Part shown: positions 42,176 through 51,245 of the stretch, one piece after another
How positions within the stretch are numbered: the stretch's first letter is position 1
How the letters are laid out: each line of letters begins with the position of its first letter
DNA from: Synergistaceae bacterium
Lineage (GTDB): Bacteria > Synergistota > Synergistia > Synergistales > Aminobacteriaceae
NCBI GenBank assembly: GCA_009776565.1
Contig: WRNQ01000001.1
Location: 1-51,245, forward strand
DNA length: 51,245 bases
Reading direction: 5' to 3'
The notes under the pieces: generated by a model
The model's input: the letters and a program-made list of their open reading frames with translations, nothing else
Database searches by the model: none
Told to the model about the DNA's origin: nothing
Position numbers and translations under genes: made by a program

Positions 42176-43537
42176 CTAAACAACTACCAGGTCAAACTCT
42201 ACTTTCTCACTGTCTATGGCGTCAAGGCTTCGCATTTCATAGGCGTGAATCGATAAAGCCGCTTTGTAGTTACCCTTTCCGATGGTTCTGGACGGAGTAA
42301 AGCTCTCAATGCACATGCCCGGCTCTACCAACCCTGACTTGTATAACATCTCGCCTGTGCTTTCCAATACCAACTCAAAAACGAAATAGCACTGGTTTCC
42401 CTCAGGGTTGACAAGTGTCAATTCCACCTCCTCGGCGTCTGCAGGCAAGGTGACGTTATCATAACTTGGGGCAAGATAACCCGCTCCCTCCGTCACTATC
42501 ACTGTATCACCGGTAAAAAGCGTGGCGCTCTCATCCGGTAACAGAGGCGCGTCGGAAAGCAGCGTTTCCTGATCCGGCGTCTTTAAAAAGTGAACCGTTT
42601 GATCCGACATATCGCCAGGATAAGCCTGCTGTAAAGAATATGCCTGTTGATCAGGATATGTCCGCTGATTAGGCGCTACAACAACATCTCCTGATGAATG
42701 ACGGGGATCCAAAGGGTCTGATACTGCGTTATCTTTAGGGGCGCTGTTGAGATAAGAAAAAATCGCAATCCCCAGAAGCAGCAGACATACTACTGCAATA
42801 TCCGCAACAAATGAACGCCTTTTCACTTGTTTCTTCTCCGCGTCTGCTTTTTCTTGACTAAATTCAGCAACCTGTTTGTTTATATGCTGATACACTTTGA
42901 TTTCTTCCAGATAATTTAACTTGATTTCTTCCTGATGATCAGTACGGATTTTTTCTTGATGATCAGTTGTGATTTTGTTTTGCTGACTGGTTTTGATTTC
43001 GTTTTCCTGACTGGTTACGATTTCGTTTTCCTGACTGGTTACGATTTCGTTTTCCTGACTGGTTACGATTTCGTTTTCCTGACTGGTTACGATTTCTTCA
43101 TGTTGGCTGATCGTGATTTCTTCTTTTGGATCCAAAATAACGATATTTGAAACATCCTCGCTTTTCGGAACAGATAAATATGTTTTTACGTTTAGCATGA
43201 TTTTCAAACGGGCTTTGAGAACATCATAATCGAACGGTTTTTTCAAAAAGTCATCTGCGCCCACCTGCAACGCTGTCAATTCATCATCTTTACAACCGGA
43301 CAAAAACATGACCGGCACATCGCTTGTCTCACGTAACTCACGGCAGAACTCAATCCCGTTTCCGTCCGATAGTTCGTTTTCCAATATAACGCCGTCCGGT
43401 ATATAATCCATAAGCTGCTTCCGCGCCTCTGCAATATCAACTGCACTGCGCACAGAGTAACCGGAACGTTCAAGTATCTTTTTTGTTTTTTCCATCAGCG
43501 CTTGGCTATCGCCAATTGTCAAAAGCGTCCTATACAT
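42176..43537 (-). CDS. Membrane-anchored pseudo-receiver protein
   Basis: The 453-residue protein has an N-terminal receiver domain (1-118) with D10, S80 and K100 in place but Glu at the phosphoacceptor position (E53 in GVILENELSDGNG). A linker (140-210) holds EIVTSQEN x4 and similar repeats, then a coiled stretch, one membrane helix (about 245-263) and an exported C-terminal region ending in a domain (CYFVFELVLESTGEMLYKSG, GKGNYKAALSIHAYEMR) seen in other Clostridial surface proteins. The receiver resembles that of the neighbouring response regulator (LERSGY, AEARK). It may sense or transmit across the membrane without phosphorylation. Confidence 0.8.
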   Translation of the reverse strand: MYRTLLTIGDSQALMEKTKKILERSGYSVRSAVDIAEARKQLMDYIPDGVILENELSDGNGIEFCRELRETSDVPVMFLSGCKDDELTALQVGADDFLKKPFDYDVLKARLKIMLNVKTYLSVPKSEDVSNIVILDPKEEITISQHEEIVTSQENEIVTSQENEIVTSQENEIVTSQENEIKTSQQNKITTDHQEKIRTDHQEEIKLNYLEEIKVYQHINKQVAEFSQEKADAEKKQVKRRSFVADIAVVCLLLLGIAIFSYLNSAPKDNAVSDPLDPRHSSGDVVVAPNQRTYPDQQAYSLQQAYPGDMSDQTVHFLKTPDQETLLSDAPLLPDESATLFTGDTVIVTEGAGYLAPSYDNVTLPADAEEVELTLVNPEGNQCYFVFELVLESTGEMLYKSGLVEPGMCIESFTPSRTIGKGNYKAALSIHAYEMRSLDAIDSEKVEFDLVVV

Positions 43538-43590
43538 TATTTCCTACCCCCTTTGATGAAGAAAACACTTTGACTGTTTATTGTGGAATA

Positions 43591-43599
43591 AGTATAACA
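43591..43599 (-). promoter_or_regulatory. Extended -10 promoter of the pseudo-receiver gene
   Basis: TGTTATACT (43599-43591) is an extended -10 without a good -35, about 60 bases before the ATG at 43537. The rest of the 43600-43812 gap has only a loose direct repeat (TTGAATGCTGAT at about 43706 and 43751). Confidence 0.45.
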
Positions 43600-43812
43600 T
43601 GATTAAACCTTCATATCAGATTGTGAAGAAAATGTCACATTTTGAGTATTGAATGTTTATTTAATGTTGTTAAAAATTGAATAAATTATCCTTAAGAGTG
43701 TAGGTTGAATGCTGATTTAAAATAGGAATATTACTTTTAAAGTGTAAATTGAATGCTGATCAAAATTGGAAAAGTTAACATTTATGAATAGCGCCCCATG
43801 AGGCAGTAATAG

Positions 43813-44523
43813 TCAAAAATCGTTTTCATTTTGAAAAGTATATCCGCCGCCGTATCTGGTGTGGATTGAAAAATCATCTATTTCGTCGGCGTCAAGTTTC
43901 TTCTTTATCTGTGAAATCGCCTTGCGCACCAAACCGGTATCAATAATCATTTCAGACTTCCAAACGTTTTTATAGATAAACTCACCCGAAAGCTCTTTTC
44001 CTTCATTTTGCGCAAGCAGCAGAAGCACGGCAAATTCCTTTTGGGTCAGATCCGCGTCACGCCCGTCTATATATGCTCTGCCTTCAAGTATTTGCAACGT
44101 TAGCGGACCCTTTTCAATCTCGGCAACCTCGGCCACCATCTTTCGCTCGCGGTCAGCCCTGCGCAACAGGCATTGAATGACGGCTAAAAACTCATTCCTG
44201 TCGTATGGCTTTGTCATATAGTAATCGCCGCCGGTTTCAAGGCCTGTTATTCTATCATTGATCTGCGTTTTTCCCGTTAGAAACATAAACTGTGCTTCAG
44301 TGTTTTTACGAAACTCTTTGCATAATGATAAACCGTCCCCATCCGGGAGAATTATATCCAGCACATATACATCCGGCTCGTTATTGAGGTTTTTCGACCG
44401 CGCCTCAGCAGCCGTATACGCTACAAGAACATCGTATCCCTTACGCTCGAGAAACCGCGCGTTTAAATTCGCCATTTCTACATCATCTTCAACAATCAAA
44501 ATCAAAGGCTTCTTCTCACTCAT
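43813..44523 (-). CDS. OmpR/PhoB-type response regulator
   Basis: The 236-residue protein has a full receiver (ILIVEDD, D56 in VLDIILPDGDG, FLTGK, MTKPYD) and a winged-helix output domain (LTQKEFAVLLLLAQNEGKEL then VRKAISQIKKKLDADEIDDFSIHTRYGGGYTF, written in parts). ATG 44523 has GGGAGGGG upstream and overlaps the kinase stop by 8 bases (ATGAGTGA), so the pair is translationally coupled. Its target genes are unknown; the adjacent secreted genes are candidates. Confidence 0.94.
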   Translation of the reverse strand: MSEKKPLILIVEDDVEMANLNARFLERKGYDVLVAYTAAEARSKNLNNEPDVYVLDIILPDGDGLSLCKEFRKNTEAQFMFLTGKTQINDRITGLETGGDYYMTKPYDRNEFLAVIQCLLRRADRERKMVAEVAEIEKGPLTLQILEGRAYIDGRDADLTQKEFAVLLLLAQNEGKELSGEFIYKNVWKSEMIIDTGLVRKAISQIKKKLDADEIDDFSIHTRYGGGYTFQNENDF

Positions 44524-46141
44524 AATCAGGCCCCTCCCTGAGAGTAAATGTAATCGTAGTTCCGCGCCCCTTTTCGCTGTCAGCCCAGATGTCCCCGCCA
44601 TGCGCCACGATTATGCGACGGCAAATATACATACCAATACCATGACGCCAAAAATCTTCTTTGTTCGAAACATACTGCCTAAAGACAATTCGCGTCATCT
44701 CCGCGTCCATGCCTTCGCCGTTGTCCGACACTCTGACAACTTGGCGGTTATTCGACTGTCCCTGTTGCCCCAGTTGTTCCGGTTGTCGCAGCTGGTACCG
44801 TTGTTCCCGTTGATCCGGTTGTCGCGGTCGATCCGGTTGTCGCGGTCGATCCGGTTGTCGCGGTCGATCCGGTTGTCCCGATTCTCCAGGCAGTTCCGAT
44901 TGCTCCTGCTGTTCCAGTTGTTCCAGTTTTATAGAAATAATTCCGTTTGTTGTGTGTCGAATCGCGTTGGACAGTAGATTCAGCATTACCTGTTCGATAC
45001 GAGGCGGATCCACCCAAATTTTGGGTAAGTTTGGCTGTAGTTCACAGACAATTTTATTGTTGTTCACATCCAACTTTTTAAATTGAGAATCGCACATATT
45101 CCTAATCAATTCAGCCAGATCCGTTGGCTGGCGGCTCAATGAAAGCCTCCCCTTCTCGATAGCGACTGTGTCCATTAAGTCAAGAAGTATACTGTCTATC
45201 AGCTTGACCCTTCTTACGATTACTTTCTGGTTCTCTTCTATCTCGGTTATATTCAGCGGGGATTCTTCCAACAAATCGAGGGTATCGTTGCTGCTGGCCG
45301 ATATCACAGCCAACGGAGTATTGATCTCATGAGCGACAGTTGCAAGAAAATCACTTTTCATTGTGTCATACTGCTCCAGTATCTCATTGCGAACCGTGCA
45401 CTCGAGGTGAAGTTCACGTATCTCTTCTTGTTTGTATCGAGCCATCCGATCGCGGAGTTGCCCAATAAATAGAAGCAATATGCTTGGGAAAAAAAATCCA
45501 AGAATTACATCAAGCACATAGTCGAACTCTGTCGGAAGAATCGCCGCAACCCCTGGATTGTAATAATCATACAGGCAACACCCGATGTATAGGGCAAATT
45601 CGATTACTATCATGACAATTCTGTCTATTTTTTCGAGCAGGATCGATGTAAATATAATCGAAAGAATGAAAAAACCTGGCATACCGCCTCTATACCCACC
45701 GCAGTTAAAAAATGATACGGGGGTTACAATAATGGATACGGCAATCACAGATATTAAACTACTTATACGGTAACACTTTTTTCTTTCGGTGACCCTTAGT
45801 AGAATAAAAAGAAGCGTTGCGCACGCTAACTGAATAATAGATGAGTTGTAGCTTCTCCTCGTCGCGGCGTTTATAACAGAAAAAACCGCTAACCCCAAAA
45901 TGCCTACAAACATAAGCATATTAAATGATTGAATCCTGATGTCAAGCGATTGACTAAAGTATGTTTCCAGAAAATCCTTTATTATCGCGCGGTTCCTTTT
46001 GCCACTTAAGATATTGCCTGATTTTTCGTTCAATTTAAATCTTGCGTTATCGCCTGCGTCACCATTCGATTTGCAATTTGCAATCTTGATAGCGTCACCA
46101 CTCAATTTGCTGTTTACCACATCAGCAACGCTACAGCTCAC
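44516..46141 (-). CDS. Multipass sensor histidine kinase with low-complexity insert
   Basis: About 541 residues: a low-complexity N-terminus ([20 protein letters not shown]), six membrane helices (about 72-230), an H-box [20 protein letters not shown] and an ATPase domain with N-box [12 protein letters not shown]1 VSDNGEGMD and G2 [16 protein letters not shown]. Between the N- and G1-boxes lies an insert of about 60 residues with QPDRPR repeated, which comes from 18-bp slippage. The GTG at 46141 has no good ribosome site; AAGGAG lies 27 bases upstream with no usual start codon at a suitable distance, so the start is uncertain. Confidence 0.9.
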   Translation of the reverse strand: MSCSVADVVNSKLSGDAIKIANCKSNGDAGDNARFKLNEKSGNILSGKRNRAIIKDFLETYFSQSLDIRIQSFNMLMFVGILGLAVFSVINAATRRSYNSSIIQLACATLLFILLRVTERKKCYRISSLISVIAVSIIVTPVSFFNCGGYRGGMPGFFILSIIFTSILLEKIDRIVMIVIEFALYIGCCLYDYYNPGVAAILPTEFDYVLDVILGFFFPSILLLFIGQLRDRMARYKQEEIRELHLECTVRNEILEQYDTMKSDFLATVAHEINTPLAVISASSNDTLDLLEESPLNITEIEENQKVIVRRVKLIDSILLDLMDTVAIEKGRLSLSRQPTDLAELIRNMCDSQFKKLDVNNNKIVCELQPNLPKIWVDPPRIEQVMLNLLSNAIRHTTNGIISIKLEQLEQQEQSELPGESGQPDRPRQPDRPRQPDRPRQPDQREQRYQLRQPEQLGQQGQSNNRQVVRVSDNGEGMDAEMTRIVFRQYVSNKEDFWRHGIGMYICRRIIVAHGGDIWADSEKGRGTTITFTLREGPDYE

Positions 46142-46223
46142 GCTGTCGCTTGCCTTGCCCCTTGCTTTCTCCTTACCTATTGAACTGCACTCCCCTACGG
46201 ATTGTTGGTTTTGAATAAAACTG

Positions 46224-46252
46224 ATTATAACATGCTCACGTCCTTACGACAA
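46224..46252 (-). promoter_or_regulatory. Promoter of the kinase/regulator operon
   Basis: TTGTCG (46252-46247), 17-base spacer, perfect TATAAT (46229-46224), 83 bases before the kinase GTG. It stands alone in the 46142-46340 gap. Confidence 0.7.
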
Positions 46253-46340
46253 CAGTTTTATTACTCTAAGGTTCGGTTTTTATTATTTATTGTTTTATTG
46301 TTTCTTATTTTATAACCTCGCGCACCGTTGGTTTCCTCTG

Positions 46341-49300
46341 TTATTTTGCAGGATTTGTTTCAGAAACCCCAAGCAATTCCACGGTTTCGGCGGTTCCAAA
46401 CTGAATACCAGGAGCCTTATGCGATTCCTCTTCATCAATGAATACCAAGCTAAACTCATCACAAAACTTTAAACATTCTTCAATACTAGCTAAACTGCTA
46501 TCATCGTTAATTGTTATAAGCTGCTGGTACAATGTGCGGATAGGCTTAAAATGTTTGTAGAGTCCCACGCCTTGAGTCCTAAAGGACTTGTGACAGAGTC
46601 GCAAATATTCTATATTGCGATCAATTACATATACGGGTAGGCTCCGCATTTCGCTGTAGTTTTCCTTATCTTCTTGTGTTTTCGGCGGGTATGTGAACCA
46701 CCGTAGTCCGCTAAAAAACAATGACGAACCCTCATCATTACTTATCCAATCGGGTGTATCATCTTCCCATAATTCTATAAACTCATCCCAAATGGTCTTA
46801 TCCGGCTCCTCAGCACATTCGTATAACCCGTTTTCCCCGGAACTGCCCGCCTTAAAAAGTCGTAGAACTGAAATAATGCGCTCCAAAGTAACATCGTGTT
46901 TCATCAGCCTATAGCGTTCTTCCTGATCAAAGGCCATATCGCGCTCATAGATATACCGCACATATTCCTCCGCTGTCATGCCCAAAGCTATCATCATGAA
47001 CATGTCGGCATAACTTTCGCGGGTCAATTTACGTATAGCTCGTACACAATTTTCTATATCGTGAAGATGATCATACGCTTTTTTCGAAATCCACCTGTCA
47101 TATTCAATCTTATTGCGCAAAAATGACACAAGTAAATAGTCGTCTGAATGGTCGGCGCTGTGATTGAGGTTATCTCTTGCGGTTCGTGTAAAGATGTCCA
47201 CTCTATATGATCCCGTATTCAAATCGCTCTTTTCATTATGTCTATCTGCTAAGTAGGGCAAAAAAAGTTCAAGAAAATCTTTCAGTATTACATTAAGCCA
47301 ATCCCCCGTGTATTCTGACGCATAGATTACGTTCTCTGTATCTGCTATTTTTATAGGTATCTTATTAACCTCATGCAGTTTATCGATTGTTGCCTCTTTC
47401 TGCTTTCCTGTGTGTCTCTTTAGCCAACCTTTGAATGGCTCGTCATAAATCATACGCATTAACGAACTCAATTCGGGCGCGTCTTCCTTTGTAGCTTTTG
47501 ACAGTATTCTCTTCACAGGTAAGTAGTCCATTTTGTATTTTGTATCATCACTCTCCGGCAAAAATAATAAACCAACGACAACGGCAAGCGCCATTTGCAC
47601 CTCAAATGTAAATCGATATTTGCGCTTCCGTATGTCAATTCCAACCCTATGAGCCAGCTCGTGTGCGAGTTCCACAACCATATCACGAGGAGTAAAAAAC
47701 ATTGGTACAGGTATATTCACCCGAGACAATGGATTTTCACGATATATCATTTTGTCACTGCAATCCTTCATAAACCGATCATATGCATTAGCCTCAAAGA
47801 AAAAAAGCGTATCTATGCTCATCAAGTCTGATAATGACGGGCGTAGAAAAAATTTGTTAACGCATTTGTCGTTTGCTTCGTCCAATTCTATTAGTAATCC
47901 TGTTAATTTCCATGTGAAAGCAGTTGAAAAATGCAGAAGCTTTCCGGGAGTGTCAAAAAGATTTGTATTAAAACCTGGCGATTGAAAAAAAATCCTTTCC
48001 GATTGCAAGGCGCCGTTAACAATACTCATGAGTGTTGATAGCCAGTTATCAATAGAAGAAATAATATCTTTGGTAAACCTGCCATTTTTCATTTCAAGAG
48101 AGCGCTTCAGTTTATCCAGAAAAAGGTTGAATGTGTTGTCTACACAATCAAGCACTTCCGGGGCAAAGTTTCGCATTAAAAGTTGATCCAATGAACATAA
48201 CGCCGCGCGCAACGCTCGTATAAGTTGCCTTGCCTCACGAGGGTATTTGTTGTTGTCATAGCAATCATCATATGGACGGAAGAGCTGTTCAGCCTTATCG
48301 TAATAGCCCTTTTGGCTCATAAGATAACGTCGCTTTGGATATGGCTCCAATTTGACGGGGCGGGCGCAATCCTCTAATATAATGGGTCGGGCGCAATTTT
48401 CCAACTCACCCGTTATCTTTGTCTCAGATTCCCTTTCACTAATATCAATGTGTATACGCGGCCTGACCAAGCCATTTCTGTAATCTGGGTTTTCAACAGA
48501 TAGCACTCCATTATTTCCTTGCATTTCGGAAACTAGCTTCTGAAAAAAAACATCATGCATATTGATAACCCGGTCTTCACTTCCCAGACGTTCAAATATA
48601 TGTATTTCACTATTACTGGTGCAATCTTTCATCCGCATTTCAAATGCTGTATTCCAGTTTTTATAGGGCGCTCTCTCTCCGAGAATATAACACATGGCTA
48701 GCTTTTTTACTTTGTCATTCTTGATTTTTGAAATAACGTTATTACGGATTTTAATATCTTCAGGCCAATAAATACCGCAAAGAGAGTAACTATACTGTAA
48801 AGAAGGCGTTTGCTCCAACAGGCAAATGATTCCATGTCCAACCTTGTAAGAATTGGTTTTGAGAAACATCAGCGCGTCACATGAACTAAGGGAATGGTAA
48901 AAAATGTAGTCTTCTTCCTTAATTGATGATTTAAGAGATTCGGTCAGCTTTTTTATGCCATTTTCTATCTCTCTTTGGTGCGCTACTCTATTTCCGCCTC
49001 TGGTAAAATTAAGCATATAGCAAAACAGCAACGGCGTATTCTCCAATTGCGAAGCTTTCCAAAACTTTGTGGAAGCAACAACTGATATTGCGGAATCACT
49101 ATTAAGAAAAGCAAATACGTTATGCGCTGACTCAACACAATGCAAGCCATTGACAGATATTTCTGTAAAAAGCTTACCTGACGCTTTTCTCATTTCATTG
49201 AGAGAATCGCTCAAGGTAGGTTTTCCAGCTGAAGAGATTGCCATAAACTCAAAATCGCCAATAGTTCTGAAAACCAACGTACCACTACTAAATAGTCCGC

Positions 49301-49364
49301 TCCCCCGGTCGCCACGCCAAAGCCCAAGCGTTAGCCAATTCCATGTATTTATTTTTTCGTTCAC
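46341..49364 (-). CDS. Large protein with HELAH metallopeptidase motif, unknown family
   Basis: The 1,007-residue protein is soluble by composition. The N-terminal ~200 residues form an alpha/beta region (DYIFYHSLSSCDALMFLKT). The middle carries VELAHELAHRVGID (near residue 570), an HExxH zinc-peptidase motif, followed by a hydrophobic stretch (ALAVVVGLLFLP). The C-terminal ~250 residues are helical and acidic. No family was recognised and the third zinc ligand was not identified. GTG 49364 starts five bases after the upstream gene's stop, and its AGGAAGG site lies in that gene's end, so the two form one unit. Confidence 0.7.
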   Translation of the reverse strand: MNEKINTWNWLTLGLWRGDRGSGLFSSGTLVFRTIGDFEFMAISSAGKPTLSDSLNEMRKASGKLFTEISVNGLHCVESAHNVFAFLNSDSAISVVASTKFWKASQLENTPLLFCYMLNFTRGGNRVAHQREIENGIKKLTESLKSSIKEEDYIFYHSLSSCDALMFLKTNSYKVGHGIICLLEQTPSLQYSYSLCGIYWPEDIKIRNNVISKIKNDKVKKLAMCYILGERAPYKNWNTAFEMRMKDCTSNSEIHIFERLGSEDRVINMHDVFFQKLVSEMQGNNGVLSVENPDYRNGLVRPRIHIDISERESETKITGELENCARPIILEDCARPVKLEPYPKRRYLMSQKGYYDKAEQLFRPYDDCYDNNKYPREARQLIRALRAALCSLDQLLMRNFAPEVLDCVDNTFNLFLDKLKRSLEMKNGRFTKDIISSIDNWLSTLMSIVNGALQSERIFFQSPGFNTNLFDTPGKLLHFSTAFTWKLTGLLIELDEANDKCVNKFFLRPSLSDLMSIDTLFFFEANAYDRFMKDCSDKMIYRENPLSRVNIPVPMFFTPRDMVVELAHELAHRVGIDIRKRKYRFTFEVQMALAVVVGLLFLPESDDTKYKMDYLPVKRILSKATKEDAPELSSLMRMIYDEPFKGWLKRHTGKQKEATIDKLHEVNKIPIKIADTENVIYASEYTGDWLNVILKDFLELFLPYLADRHNEKSDLNTGSYRVDIFTRTARDNLNHSADHSDDYLLVSFLRNKIEYDRWISKKAYDHLHDIENCVRAIRKLTRESYADMFMMIALGMTAEEYVRYIYERDMAFDQEERYRLMKHDVTLERIISVLRLFKAGSSGENGLYECAEEPDKTIWDEFIELWEDDTPDWISNDEGSSLFFSGLRWFTYPPKTQEDKENYSEMRSLPVYVIDRNIEYLRLCHKSFRTQGVGLYKHFKPIRTLYQQLITINDDSSLASIEECLKFCDEFSLVFIDEEESHKAPGIQFGTAETVELLGVSETNPAK

Positions 49365-49369
49365 ATTTG

Positions 49370-50959
49370 TTACCTTCCTGTATATATTTCCTCTTGGATA
49401 AGTTCAAAAAAACTGGTTAGTGTCGGGCAATCCGAGAACGGATGATAAACATCGGATTTTATTATTTCCAGCAATCTGTAAAAAAAATGCATAGTATCTT
49501 GCTCTCTGCCGACCGGGCGTTGGCGTTGAGACAACCATTCCGCAAAAAGAATAAGCCCATTTTCGTCCTCTTCTTCAAGAGGCGTAAAGTCGTGCCTTTG
49601 GATAAGAAAGCGGTAGTAAGAAAGAAGCTCCGCGGGAAACTGCAGTGAAGGTGAAGGTGAATAGTAAATAAGCCGAATACGCCATTCCAGTAATAATATG
49701 ATCAATGCATTATAGACTGCCTCACTCCGACTACGACGTCTCTGATTGTCCGCATTATATTGATGATGATTTTGTAAGTCCTGCCACTCCATATTGGCGT
49801 CCCTTTGTTTCAGTTCGTTGATCAGGAATTCAAAATCCTCCGCCGAGACAGCGCACCCAAGTAAAGATATAAGTAGTACACCTATTAGAAGGGTTATGTA
49901 GCGAAGGATATCATTTGTTTCAAAGTCATTATTATTCTCTTTTATCCATTTTTCATCGGATACCGTTTCTAGATACCAGGCTTTAAGTTCATCGGATGTG
50001 TCATCAGAACAAGAATTCGATGTGCCAGCAGAACAAGGATTCAATGTAGCGGATTTATCTGGCATGATAGCGAAATATGAGTGCAACGCGATGAGCCCAT
50101 CCAGTGCGTTTACATAATAGGATATTTTGTGCTTAGGCAAGCATTCTACATTACTTTGCATATCACTTGCAAAGCCTTCCGCCAGGGAAAGAAAACGCTT
50201 GGAAAACTCCATTGAATGGCAGGATAAGTATCTATGCTTATTTGTAATCAATAGACTTGAGTAGTAAGCCAATATAAGATTAATAACGTTTCTTTTTTCG
50301 TTTGCCCTCAATACAAGATTTACCGCTTTTCCGTCGGCTGATTGATCGCTCCAAAGTACGAGAATCGCTGCATGAACGTCTTGCAGCCAAGACAGATTAT
50401 GGCCAACCTCTTTTTCATTTTTGCTGAGAGCCAGTTTTTTTCTCTTTTCCCTTAGCATTTTATTAATTCTTTCTCGGAGCTTCTTATCACGCAACCCTGA
50501 AAACACCTTGAAATCAAATGCGATAAGCGTGATTTCCGCTAAAAGCATAAAATAAAAGCAAATTGGCTTCATGTAAACGTAGCACAAATTCGAAATGAGA
50601 AAACAGTAAAAGAACATGCCGCCCCTATAGTCGCTGAATCCAATTCTTTTCGCGAACTCGGCAGGCAAAAGATTTTTTTGAAACTGGCGTTCGGTTCTTT
50701 CTAGTAATATCCTATGTACCGCAAATACTGCACCTAGCACATTTCCTAAAGACCGTAGCATTTTCTCCATCGCATCATGGTAGTCAAAAACGTAGTACCA
50801 CTTTTGAATGAATGGATGTAAATGCGCCTCCAGGTTGATATCCCGCGCCAGATCATCTGCAAATATGAATACTATCAAAGAGGAAACAACAAAAATAAGG
50901 CTCCACCAAAAGCGGCGCCATCCTCCTTCCGATATTTTCCTTTTGGCGGCACGGCTCAT
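49370..50959 (-). CDS. Membrane protein partnered with the HELAH protein, unknown family
   Basis: The 529-residue protein has hydrophobic segments at about 18-36 (WWSLIFVVSSLIVFIF), two at about 112-150 (MFFYCFLISNLCYVYM and FYFMLLAEITLIAF) and one at about 362-382 (YITLLIGVLLISLLGCAV). A Lys/Arg-rich helix follows the third (LREKRKKLALSKNEK), with long soluble helical parts between. A CSAGTSNSCSDDTSD stretch looks like a small in-frame duplication. No family was recognised. It precedes the HELAH gene with a five-base gap, suggesting a membrane anchor or partner for it. Confidence 0.7.
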   Translation of the reverse strand: MSRAAKRKISEGGWRRFWWSLIFVVSSLIVFIFADDLARDINLEAHLHPFIQKWYYVFDYHDAMEKMLRSLGNVLGAVFAVHRILLERTERQFQKNLLPAEFAKRIGFSDYRGGMFFYCFLISNLCYVYMKPICFYFMLLAEITLIAFDFKVFSGLRDKKLRERINKMLREKRKKLALSKNEKEVGHNLSWLQDVHAAILVLWSDQSADGKAVNLVLRANEKRNVINLILAYYSSLLITNKHRYLSCHSMEFSKRFLSLAEGFASDMQSNVECLPKHKISYYVNALDGLIALHSYFAIMPDKSATLNPCSAGTSNSCSDDTSDELKAWYLETVSDEKWIKENNNDFETNDILRYITLLIGVLLISLLGCAVSAEDFEFLINELKQRDANMEWQDLQNHHQYNADNQRRRSRSEAVYNALIILLLEWRIRLIYYSPSPSLQFPAELLSYYRFLIQRHDFTPLEEEDENGLILFAEWLSQRQRPVGREQDTMHFFYRLLEIIKSDVYHPFSDCPTLTSFFELIQEEIYTGR

Positions 50960-51245
50960 ACCGCACCCACACTAATTCGGTAAAAGGATTCTTCCTGCCT
51001 CATTCAACTGTTTCTCTCACACTTCCATCTGTAATATGCGGCAAAGAGCCGCTACATATGAACAAGCCGTTCATACTTTCGGGTGGGACCCTTTGGTCCC
51101 TCCCGACCTCCCCCTCCTTCAAAGAGGATACGGGGGATTGCCCCCATATGCACTAACTTAACGAAGCATTAGCTAGCTGCATCCTACATCGTTTCCCCTT
51201 GCGCGATTCGACTCTGAGCCTATAAGAAACAGTATCGAAATCATC
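50960..51245. other. Right-edge non-coding stretch
   Basis: No gene recognised. It contains a GCGGC-AAAGA-GCCGC hairpin near 51037-51051 and the dispersed 43-bp palindrome. The upstream gene of this minus-strand unit lies outside the window. Confidence 0.5.
51068..51110 (+). repeat. 43-bp dispersed palindromic element, intergenic copy
   Basis: CGTTCATACTTTCGGGTGGG, then the GGGACC-CTTT-GGTCCC hairpin and CTCCCGACCTC. It matches the copy at 33711-33753 inside the SPASM-like gene. Confidence 0.75.

Overview
The window looks like a piece of chromosome from a low- to mid-GC Gram-positive anaerobe of the Clostridia. The signs are the S10 ribosomal protein operon in its usual order, purine-rich Shine-Dalgarno sites, TTGACA/TATAAT-type promoters, a YesM/YesN-type two-component pair, a dockerin-bearing hydrolase and Gram-positive signal peptides and lipoprotein. 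No tRNA, rRNA, CRISPR array, transposase or phage gene was seen. Essentially every gene is on the minus strand, so genes read from high to low coordinate.

Layout from left to right. (1) 1-6897: S10 operon, promoter at 6869-6897, reading rpsJ-rplC-rplD-rplW-rplB-rpsS-rplV-rpsC-rplP-rpmC-rpsQ and running off the left edge. L16 carries a long repetitive Ala/Val/Lys/Glu tail, L22 an N-terminal extension, and a 24-bp tandem repeat lies between rpsS and rplV. (2) 7064-15957: a carbohydrate unit with a solute-binding lipoprotein, a YesM-like kinase, an AraC-type response regulator and a 1,348-residue secreted glycoside hydrolase with dockerin. A clean promoter with two 21-bp-spaced direct repeats sits upstream of the hydrolase. 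(3) 16104-18917: a metallo-beta-lactamase-fold protein and a NatA/NatB-like ABC exporter. (4) 19079-36054: the main find, a roughly 17-kb RiPP (ribosomally made, modified peptide) cluster headed by a LoaP/NusG-like antiterminator. It holds an SDR, a SPASM-like protein, a methyltransferase, a class III aminotransferase, two M50-type membrane peptidases, an E1/ThiF-like enzyme with membrane tail, a YcaO enzyme, a small membrane protein, a Yip1-family protein and an HlyD/MacB-type exporter. Two short precursor genes were found by hand; one peptide ends Thr-Phe-Thr and the other Ala-Cys-Cys.

(5) 36833-41522: two secreted proteins. Each has an upstream leader made of 69-bp repeats that fold into hairpins with compensatory base changes; the larger protein is 17 copies of a ~39-residue Gly-His-Asp-Trp/Pro-Thr-Cys repeat. 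(6) 42176-46252: a sensor kinase/response regulator operon plus a membrane-anchored protein whose receiver domain has Glu in place of the phosphorylated Asp. (7) 46341-50959: an unrecognised two-gene unit, a membrane protein and a 1,007-residue protein with an HELAH metallopeptidase motif.

Working model for region 4. LoaP would let polymerase read through the long operon. The aminotransferase, dehydrogenase, methyltransferase and M50 peptidase match the gene set known from daptides, in which a C-terminal Thr is turned into a dimethylated diamine. YcaO and E1-like enzymes, which activate peptide backbone or C-terminus, are not part of that set as I know it. The combination suggests a hybrid or new RiPP class. 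This is inference from gene content and peptide ends, not shown chemistry. Across the window nearly every intergenic gap holds its own tandem repeat, and several genes carry repeats in frame.
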